From Streptomyces sp. 846.5 (GTDB lineage: Bacteria > Actinomycetota > Actinomycetes > Streptomycetales > Streptomycetaceae), in contig NZ_SOBN01000001.1 in assembly GCF_004365705.1 (NCBI RefSeq), positions 4,760,001 to 4,824,000 on the forward strand: 64,000 bases of DNA, read 5' to 3'. This document shows, one piece after another, positions 58,910-64,000 of this stretch. Made by a program: the position numbers and the translations under genes. Within the stretch, counting starts at the first letter, position 1; the number at the start of each line of letters is the position of its first letter. The notes under the pieces were generated by a model, which saw only the letters and a list, made by a program, of their open reading frames with translations, made no database searches and was not told the DNA's origin.

Positions 58910-59866
58910 CTACGTGAGATGCGTGGAGAAGAATGTCTCCAGCTTGTCGAACGGGATCAGGTCGGTCCGGTCGTAGAGGTCGATGTGCCGCGCCCCCGGC
59001 ACTACCACCAGTTCCTTGGGCCCCGTCGCCTGCTCGTGGACGGTGTCGCTGAAGTAGCGGGAGTGGGCGTGCTCGCCGGTGATGAGCAGGATCGGCCTCG
59101 GTGCGATGTCCGGGAGGTGGCGGAGCTGCCCGAAGTTCATGTGGGAGGCAGTGCTGGTGACGGTGAAAGCGCCGATGGACCGCGGGTGGTGGCCGCGGGA
59201 GGTGGGCACGTAGTACTCGAAGAACTCGCTGGTGATCGGGTCGAGACCGTCGGGCACCTCACTGGGGAAGGTGGGCGTCAGTGCGGGTTCGCCCGCGTCG
59301 ACGTCCTTCCAGCGCTGCGCCGCGATCTCGTCGAGCGCTTTGCGGCGCTCGTCGTCGCTCGTGGTGTCCTGCCACCCGTTGCGCGCGACACGGCTGATGT
59401 CGTACATGGCCGCTGTCGCGACGGCCTTGATCCGTGTGTCGACCTGCGCGGCGCTCAGCGCGAATCCGCCGCTGCCACAGACCCCGATGACGCCGATCCT
59501 GTCGCGGTCGACATAGGGCAGCGAGCCCAGGAAGTCGACACCCGCGCTGAAGTCCTCGGCGAACAACTCCGGGGAGGCGACGTGGCGAGGCTCGCCTCCG
59601 CTCTCGCCGTTGTACGACGGGTCGAAGCCGACGGCGACGAACCCGCGCCTGGCCATCTCCTGGCCGTACACCCCGGGAGCCTGCTCCTTCACCCCGCCGT
59701 AGGGCGGGCCGATGACGATTGCCGGGTGCCCGACCGACTCGTCGAGATCGACGCTGCGGTACAGATCCGCGGCGATCTCGACGCCGTAGCGGTTCCTGTA
59801 GCGGACGGAGGTCCGTGTGACCTCGTCGGAGAGCACGAACGTGTAACCGTCGTCCTGTAGAGGCAT
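58910..59866 (-). CDS. Alpha/beta hydrolase, YcjY/dienelactone-hydrolase-like (transposon cargo)
   Basis: The hydrolase has 318 residues. The oxyanion region is GPPYGGVKEQAPGVYGQEMARRGFVAVGFDPSYNGESGG, the nucleophile elbow is GVCGSGGFAL with the central Ser, and late Asp/His candidates lie in LLITGEHAHSRYF and PGARHIDLYDR. This layout matches YcjY-like hydrolases found as single partners of Xre-MmyB regulators. ATG 59866 is chosen because AAGGAG sits 8 nt upstream; ATG 59872 is too close to it. The gene is divergent from the regulator. Confidence 0.87.
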   Translation of the reverse strand: MPLQDDGYTFVLSDEVTRTSVRYRNRYGVEIAADLYRSVDLDESVGHPAIVIGPPYGGVKEQAPGVYGQEMARRGFVAVGFDPSYNGESGGEPRHVASPELFAEDFSAGVDFLGSLPYVDRDRIGVIGVCGSGGFALSAAQVDTRIKAVATAAMYDISRVARNGWQDTTSDDERRKALDEIAAQRWKDVDAGEPALTPTFPSEVPDGLDPITSEFFEYYVPTSRGHHPRSIGAFTVTSTASHMNFGQLRHLPDIAPRPILLITGEHAHSRYFSDTVHEQATGPKELVVVPGARHIDLYDRTDLIPFDKLETFFSTHLT

Positions 59867-60009
59867 GCTCATCGCTCCTTGCATCAAAGACTCTTGCGAG
59901 TCGGTACGACTGGGCAGGTGCGCACCCCCGACCCGTCGTGCAGACGGACCGGAAGCACCACCTCCACCAGGTAACCCGCTCGTGGCACGGTTAGCGAGAC
60001 ACCACCAAA

Positions 60010-60030
60010 GGATGTACTGCCAGTACATCC
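60010..60030. promoter_or_regulatory. Perfect 21-bp palindromic operator between hydrolase and regulator
   Basis: GGATGTACTG-C-CAGTACATCC is a perfect 10-1-10 palindrome, 33 bp before the regulator's GTG and 143 bp before the hydrolase ATG. It is the obvious binding site of the divergently encoded MmyB-type regulator, probably controlling both promoters. Confidence 0.8.
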
Positions 60031-60063
60031 CTATGGCCGCGCACGCCACGTACCGTCGAAGGC

Positions 60064-60960
60064 GTGGACAACCAAGCAGAAGTCCGTGAGTTCCTCACCT
60101 CACGGCGCGCGAAGATCACCCCCGACCAGGCGGGCCTGCCCTGCGGCAGCCGTCGGCGCGTGCCCGGCCTGCGCCGCAGCGAGGTCGCCGCGCTGGCCGA
60201 TATGAGCGTGGAGTACTACGCCAAGCTGGAGCGCGGCAACCTCGCCGGCGCCTCCCCGGCCGTCCTGGAAGCCCTCGCCCGCACCCTCCAACTGGACGAC
60301 GCCGAACGCGCCCACCTGCTGAATCTGGCCCACGCCGCCGACGGCTCCGACGCCCTCACCCGCCGGCGTACCAAGGACCAGTGGAAACCGCACCGCAGCC
60401 TGCAGTGGACCCTGGACGCCATCACCGCGGGACCCGCGTTCGTGTGCAACGCGCGCATGGACCTCCTGGCCACCAACCAGCTCGCCCGCGGCTTCTACGC
60501 CGACGTCCACGCCACACCCGCAAACCAGGCGAACCTCGCCCGGTTCAACTTCCTGGATCCTGCCTCGCGCCGCTTCTACCCCGACTGGGACCAGGCCGCC
60601 GACATCGCCGTCGCCATCCTGCGCACCGCAGCCGGCCGCAACCCCCACGACAAGGACCTCCACGACCTCGTCGGGGAACTGTCCACCCGCAGCGACGACT
60701 TCCGCACACGCTGGGGCACCCACAACGTCCGCCACCACGGCACCGGCACCAAACGCTTCCACCACCACACCGTCGGCGACCTCACCCTCGCCTACGAAGG
60801 CCTGGACTTGGCCGCCGAACCCGGACTCACCCTCACCATCTACACCGCCGAACCCGGCTCCCCCTCCGAAGAAGCACTACGCCTGCTCGCCTCCTGGACC
60901 GCCACGCCCCAGACCCCGCACCACACGCCAGCAACCCCTGAGCCCGGACAGACGATATGA
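60064..60960 (+). CDS. Xre-family regulator with MmyB ligand-binding domain (transposon cargo)
   Basis: This 298-residue transcriptional regulator has an N-terminal helix-turn-helix (FLTSRRAKITPDQAGLP, RRVPGLRRSEVAALADMSVEYYAKLERGN). The MmyB-like ligand-binding domain follows from about residue 110 (PAFVCNARMDLLATNQLARGFYADV, NLARFNFLDPASRRFYPDW, FHHHTVGDLTLAYEGLDL, YTAEPGSPSEEALRLLASW). Such regulators are commonly paired with neighbouring SDR or hydrolase genes in actinobacteria, and a fatty acid or similar lipid is the supposed ligand. It starts with GTG 60064. Confidence 0.92.
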   Translation: MDNQAEVREFLTSRRAKITPDQAGLPCGSRRRVPGLRRSEVAALADMSVEYYAKLERGNLAGASPAVLEALARTLQLDDAERAHLLNLAHAADGSDALTRRRTKDQWKPHRSLQWTLDAITAGPAFVCNARMDLLATNQLARGFYADVHATPANQANLARFNFLDPASRRFYPDWDQAADIAVAILRTAAGRNPHDKDLHDLVGELSTRSDDFRTRWGTHNVRHHGTGTKRFHHHTVGDLTLAYEGLDLAAEPGLTLTIYTAEPGSPSEEALRLLASWTATPQTPHHTPATPEPGQTI

Positions 60961-61208
60961 ACCCACGGGGGTGCAAAAGCACACAGCGGACCGACGTGCC
61001 TTCCGAAAATCCATCGAGCGCCTCAGCGAAGTGATCATCCGCCGCAACTGTCGTCAAACGATCATTTGACGACAGGAAGCCGACGGGCTCAATGAACCCC
61101 TGCAATCCTGGGGCTCATGGCGGCCCGAATCCAATCAGATCCGATGGTGATTGCTGACAGGGTTTGACGACAGATAGGGTCCAATCCTCCGTCAGGAAGG
61201 GGCCTTCG
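60961..61208 (+). other. res-like resolution site region upstream of the resolvase
   Basis: CTGTCGTCAAA (61048-61058) and TTTGACGACAG (61065-61075) form a perfect inverted repeat with spacer CGATCA. A further direct copy of TTTGACGACAG lies at 61163-61173. The 28-bp dyad is the right size for a crossover subsite of a serine resolvase, and the third copy marks an accessory half-site 36 bp from the resolvase GTG. These repeats may also autoregulate the gene. No gene is supportable in this 248-bp stretch. Confidence 0.7.
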
Positions 61209-62123
61209 GTGGCAAACCTGGTCTACAAGCGGGTCTCGACCGACCAGCAGTCGACCGCCCGGCAGAACCTCGTGCTGGAGGAGGCTGGCGTCCAGGACCC
61301 GGTCGTCTTCGAGGAGGCCCCGGGCACCTCCAGCCGACTCCACCCCCTCCAGCGGCCCAAGTTCCGCGAACTGCTCACCTACGCCCGGCCCGGCGACACC
61401 GTGCATATCTCCGAGATGTTCCGCCTCGTACGCGGCACCGGGCACATCCTCGACGTACTCGACGTCCTGCACCGCGACCGCCTCGCCCTGCGCATCCACG
61501 ACGGCGCGTTCTCCGCGATGGACCTCACCGCCCGCCACCCGCGCACCGGCGAGCTGCTGTCCACCGTGAAGTTCATGGTGCAGACCCTCGCCGCCGCCGG
61601 CGAACTCCAGCGCGACCTCCAACGAGAACTGACCTACGACGGCCTGCGGGCCGCCGAAGCCAAGGGCCGCAAGGGTGGGCGCCGCCCCGCCCTGGCCACC
61701 GAGAGGACCCACACCGTCCGCACCGAGTACCTGGAAGGCCGCTCCATCGCCGCCCTGGCCCGCGACCACGGGGTGAGCCGCGGCGCGATCCGCACGGCCG
61801 TCGCCGACCTCATGCCCGACCACACCGCCACCGAGAAGGACGCCCCCGCCCCGGAGTTGCCGGTCACCCTCGACATGCCGGGCAAGGTCGCCGACTTCCT
61901 CCTCGCCGCCGAGCTGGAGCCGGCCGAGCGCGCCGCACTCGACCTGGGCGTGGCCGTACGGCGCGGCCAGGGCTACACCCTGCGCGTCAGCGCCGCCCCC
62001 GCCATGCACCGCCAGCTCCTCGCACACTGCCAGCCGCTCGACGACAGCCAGGGCGTCCCAGCGGTCCCGGCCCAGCGCAAGGCCCGCCGCGAGTACGAGA
62101 ACCGGATCAGCGCCATCACCTGA
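61209..62123 (+). CDS. tnpR: Serine resolvase/recombinase of the Tn3-family transposon
   Basis: This site-specific serine recombinase resolves transposition cointegrates. Catalytic Ser lies in YKRVSTDQQSTARQ, followed by RPKFRELLTYARPGDTVHISEMFRLVRG, the long E-helix and a C-terminal helix-turn-helix (GRSIAALARDHGVSRGAIRTAV). At 304 residues it exceeds the usual about 190 because of a C-terminal extension of about 110 residues. GTG 61209 has AGGAAGGGG just upstream. Its stop falls in the right inverted repeat. Confidence 0.9.
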   Translation: MANLVYKRVSTDQQSTARQNLVLEEAGVQDPVVFEEAPGTSSRLHPLQRPKFRELLTYARPGDTVHISEMFRLVRGTGHILDVLDVLHRDRLALRIHDGAFSAMDLTARHPRTGELLSTVKFMVQTLAAAGELQRDLQRELTYDGLRAAEAKGRKGGRRPALATERTHTVRTEYLEGRSIAALARDHGVSRGAIRTAVADLMPDHTATEKDAPAPELPVTLDMPGKVADFLLAAELEPAERAALDLGVAVRRGQGYTLRVSAAPAMHRQLLAHCQPLDDSQGVPAVPAQRKARREYENRISAIT

Positions 62124-62172
62124 CCATGATCTTTCTCGGCGCTACTTCCTGTACCGGAACTACTCACGCCCG
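62123..62172 (-). repeat. Right terminal inverted repeat of the Tn3-family transposon
   Basis: It is the exact reverse complement of 52175-52224 over 50 bp. It overlaps the last base of the resolvase stop and abuts an IS110 transposase remnant. Confidence 0.95.
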
Positions 62173-62471
62173 GAGCCGCACTGGGCGAGGCCGCCGCCTC
62201 AGCCTCGCGCACCGACACCTTCCTCGGTGCCCGCTACCGGCGCCTGGTCAAACGACGGGGCCACAACCGCGCCCTGGTCGCGGTCGCCCGCTCCATCCTG
62301 ATGATCGTCTGGCACCTGATCAACGACCCCGACGCCGTCTACCAGGACCTCGGCCCCGACTGGCACCACCGCCTGGGCGACCCAGTCCGCAAAACCCGCG
62401 ACCTCGTCCGACAACTCGAAAAACTCGGCCACCAGGTCACCCTCGCCCCTACCGCCGAACCCGCTACCTGA
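62172..62471 (+). pseudogene. C-terminal remnant of an IS110-family transposase
   Basis: Read from 62172, the frame gives GEAAASASRTDTFLGARYRR, then RRGHNRALVAVARSILMIVWHLI and RKTRDLVRQLEKLGHQVTL, ending at TGA 62469-62471. This is the usual end of an IS116/IS110-type transposase, about 99 residues. Everything before it is missing; the Tn3-family repeat begins exactly where it breaks. It is a different lineage from the intact IS110 transposase at 48793. Confidence 0.85.
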
Positions 62472-62595
62472 ACACCCGCCACACCCCCGTCCGACCGGCT
62501 CCGCCGACCGGACGCCACCGCGCGCCCACAGAACGTCTGGGTTTCCATTTAGCCCTCGCAAGCATCCGACCAATGCCCGAAGTGTCGGAATTCTC

Positions 62596-63150
62596 ATGCT
62601 CACCACGAACGTCGCCGTCATCACCAAAACGAACGTCGCGCAACAGATGGTTGCCGACTTCCGGGAGCGGTACGCATCCAGTGACCCGTGTGACATCGCC
62701 ACCGAGTACGTGCAGCTCCTGCCGTGCCGGGTGATGATGCGATTGCTCGGCGTCGAGGGCATATCCGCCAACACTCTCACGACGTGGAGCGACGCTGCCC
62801 TGGAGCTGTTCTACGGCTGGCCGTCGGCCGAGCAGCAGACCCGTCTCGGGGAGCTGGTCGGGGACTTCTACCGGTGGCTGGCGGACCAGGTGGCTTGGGA
62901 CGCGCCTGCGGACGGTCTGATCGGCTTCCTCCGTGGACACAGGCTGTCCAGCGGTGAGCCGCTCGATTCCTCGACCGCCGTTGCCGTATGCTTCCTTGTC
63001 TTCATCGCCGGGCAGTCCACCACGGGCCAGCTGATCTCCACGGCACTGCTCCGCGCGTTGGCCGCACCCCGGGTGTGGGCGCGGGCCGCCACCGAGGACG
63101 GCTTCGCGGAGGCTTGGGTGGAGGAGATCCTCCGTCGTGAACCCGTGGTT
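62596..63150 (+). pseudogene. Cytochrome P450 internal fragment
   Basis: The frame encodes about 180 residues of a P450. VAQQMVADFRERYASSDPCDIATEYVQLLPCRVMMRLLGV is the region before the I-helix, FIAGQSTTGQLIS is the I-helix with its Ala-Gly-x-x-Thr-Thr, and VEEILRREPVV is the K-helix ExxR. About 100 N-terminal residues and about 150 C-terminal ones, including the heme Cys, are absent, so it cannot be functional. The frame happens to stay open to 63852, but that part has no P450 likeness. Confidence 0.8.
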
Positions 63151-63162
63151 ATGAACGGCTTG

Positions 63163-63196
63163 TCTGGCCCCAGCGGAACGTTCAACTGGGGCCAGA
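63163..63196. repeat. Inverted repeat at the end of the P450 fragment
   Basis: TCTGGCCCCAG (63163-63173) and CTGGGGCCAGA (63186-63196) are perfect 11-bp arms. The TCTGGCCCC core resembles the TCTGGTCCC core of the repeats that follow and may be the first pair of that array. Confidence 0.6.
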
Positions 63197-63274
63197 AGAC
63201 TCGTTCAAAGCCAGGTGAGGGTCGCACGCGGTGGCGATTGATCGGTCGCAGCGAACCCAGTCGCAGCCTGGCTG

Positions 63275-63623
63275 TCTCAACGAACCAAGTCGCCGCAGGT
63301 CAATGGGGCGACGGCTGTGGGGACGCGCCGAGGATGACCGTCTCGCGGAAGGTAGTCGCCATGGTCAGGAGATCGCTGACGACTGAGTTCGTTGAGACCA
63401 GTCAGCGATCCGCAGCTGTCCTGGCTCTGTCGATCTGGTCCCCGTCTCGGATGATCTGGTCCCGCCGGACCAGGTCGATTGAGATGCCCTGGCCGGGAGC
63501 GGGGCGCACGCGGCGCATTCGCGGCTCCGGGACCAGATCGTCTGAGATTCACGAGCTGACGCCGTCTCAAACGTTCTGGTCGCCGCAGGTCACAGCCCTG
63601 GCCTCGGACCAGATCACTTGCGA
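63275..63623. repeat. Array of ~20-bp repeats in both orientations, transposon-end-like
   Basis: Copies of the pattern TCTCAnnCGAnCTGGTCSCS occur at 63275-63294, 63341-63360, 63445-63464 and 63565-63584 on the + strand, and at 63378-63397, 63465-63484 and 63528-63547 on the - strand. Weaker copies are at 63426-63444 (+) and 63604-63623 (-). Examples are TCTCAACGAACCAAGTCGCC and TCTCAAACGTTCTGGTCGCC. Multiple divergent transposase-binding sites of this size mark the ends of Tn7-, Mu- and Tn5053-like elements. No transposase is in the window. The stretch has no gene. Confidence 0.65.
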
Positions 63624-63824
63624 CGGGACAGCAGCGGGGGGACCCGGCTGCTGTGCCATCCAGTGGTCGGTGATCTCGCGCTGGAGCGGTCGACGCTCGC
63701 CTGTGCCGACGACCCGGAGCAGCAGCTCGTCGTCTGGACAGCCAATCCCGGGAGCCCGTCCCATGACGCACTGCGGCCCCTCGCGTCCCACCCCGCCACC
63801 CGCGCTGCTGCCGCAGCGGGGTGA
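63618..63824 (+). pseudogene. C-terminal fragment of an Xre-MmyB regulator
   Basis: CHPVVGDLALERSTLACADDPEQQLVVWTANPGSPSHDALRPLASHP matches the last part of the MmyB ligand-binding domain, as in the intact regulator at 60064. The preceding domains are missing; the repeat array adjoins it directly. It is non-functional. Confidence 0.75.
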
Positions 63825-64000
63825 TCAGCTCGGGCTGCCGCTGAGCGCGTGAGCCGGATCGGCGGCCCACGAGGCCAGCAGGCGCAGGACATCGTGCGTC
63901 GGGCTGCTCGGCTCCGCTGTCCAGACGATGATCTGCAGGTCGGGGTCGGCGGCCCAGGTGACGGCGTTCCAGTCCAGATGAAGGTCCCCGACGACCGGGT
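63825..64000 (-). CDS. Xre-MmyB regulator, C-terminal part (5' end outside window)
   Basis: Read leftward from the window edge, the frame gives PVVGDLHLDWNAVTWAADPD, then LQIIVWTAEPSSPTHDVLRLLASWAADP, and a stop at 63825-63827. It is again the end of an MmyB-like ligand-binding domain. The gene continues beyond the window, so whether it is intact cannot be judged. It faces the fragment at 63618 tail to tail, the two stops being adjacent. Confidence 0.75.
   Translation of the reverse strand, partial: PVVGDLHLDWNAVTWAADPDLQIIVWTAEPSSPTHDVLRLLASWAADPAHALSGSPS

Larger units (their letters stand above)
52175..62172. mobile_element. Tn3-family transposon with SDR/alcohol-dehydrogenase/hydrolase cargo
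   Basis: A perfect 50-bp inverted repeat at 52175-52224 and 62123-62172 bounds 9,998 bp. Inside are a Tn3-type transposase (frameshifted) at the left, a serine resolvase with a res-like site at the right, and six cargo genes between. The terminal GGGCGTGAG outer end is Tn3-like, though 50 bp exceeds the usual 38. No 5-bp duplication is seen outside: CTCTA on the left, GAGCC on the right. The right flank is an IS110 remnant with no counterpart on the left, so DNA next to the transposon was lost or rearranged. Confidence 0.9.

Noticed and set aside
52175-62172. Integrative conjugative element or prophage
   Set aside because: No conjugation, replication, capsid or lysis genes; terminal 50-bp repeats with tnpA and tnpR define a Tn3-family element instead.
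62126-62734. 202-codon open frame overlapping the right terminal repeat
   Set aside because: It is a shadow of the IS110 remnant, which is read in a different frame with clear family similarity.
63275-63623. CRISPR array or replication iterons as explanation for the repeats
   Set aside because: Copies differ at many positions, are unevenly spaced and lie in both orientations. There are no cas or replication genes nearby. A transposon end fits better.

Overview
The window is very GC-rich with codon use, GTG starts, 4-bp stop/start overlaps and gene content typical of Streptomycetaceae (Streptomyces, Kitasatospora or Streptacidiphilus). The assignment rests on gene content and recognisable protein families, not on a database search.

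1-45 kb is mostly ordinary chromosome. It opens inside nuoC and runs through nuoD-nuoN (proton-pumping NADH:menaquinone oxidoreductase, complex I), then a long-chain polyprenyl diphosphate synthase likely to make the menaquinone side chain, an orphan NarL-type response regulator, and the 2-oxoglutarate:ferredoxin oxidoreductase pair korA/korB. Next come an APC permease, a RarD-type exporter, a GT87-like membrane glycosyltransferase, an orphan Tat-exported sugar-binding lipoprotein, a LolA-like membrane-anchored protein, the fused FO synthase cofGH (fbiC) with an apparently leaderless start, an MFS sugar porter, a PPOX-type flavoprotein, an SDR and a divergent EthD-like protein sharing two copies of one operator. 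A DUF397 protein, an Xre/DUF5753 regulator and a GPP34 protein follow, then a D-Ala-D-Ala carboxypeptidase, a DHA2-type drug exporter, and an aldehyde dehydrogenase/P450 pair divergent from a TetR regulator.

45.7-64 kb is a stack of mobile DNA. A Tn554-like recombinase operon (tyrosine recombinase, small HTH protein, second recombinase, unknown protein) is interrupted near the end of its third gene by an IS630-family element with a TA duplication. That element carries an IS110-family element inserted in its left terminus. Removing both restores the third gene's reading frame. The IS110 leader has an internal-loop structure whose two sides match the insertion site, as expected for a bridge RNA.

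52175-62172 is a complete Tn3-family transposon of about 10 kb with perfect 50-bp inverted repeats. It has a frameshifted tnpA at the left, a serine resolvase with a res-like site at the right, and metabolic cargo between them: two SDRs, a cupin, a zinc alcohol dehydrogenase and an alpha/beta hydrolase, with an MmyB-type regulator reading divergently across a perfect 21-bp palindrome. Right of it lie an IS110 remnant, a P450 fragment, an array of about nine roughly 20-bp repeats in both orientations resembling transposase-binding sites of a transposon end, and two tail-to-tail fragments of MmyB-type regulator genes.
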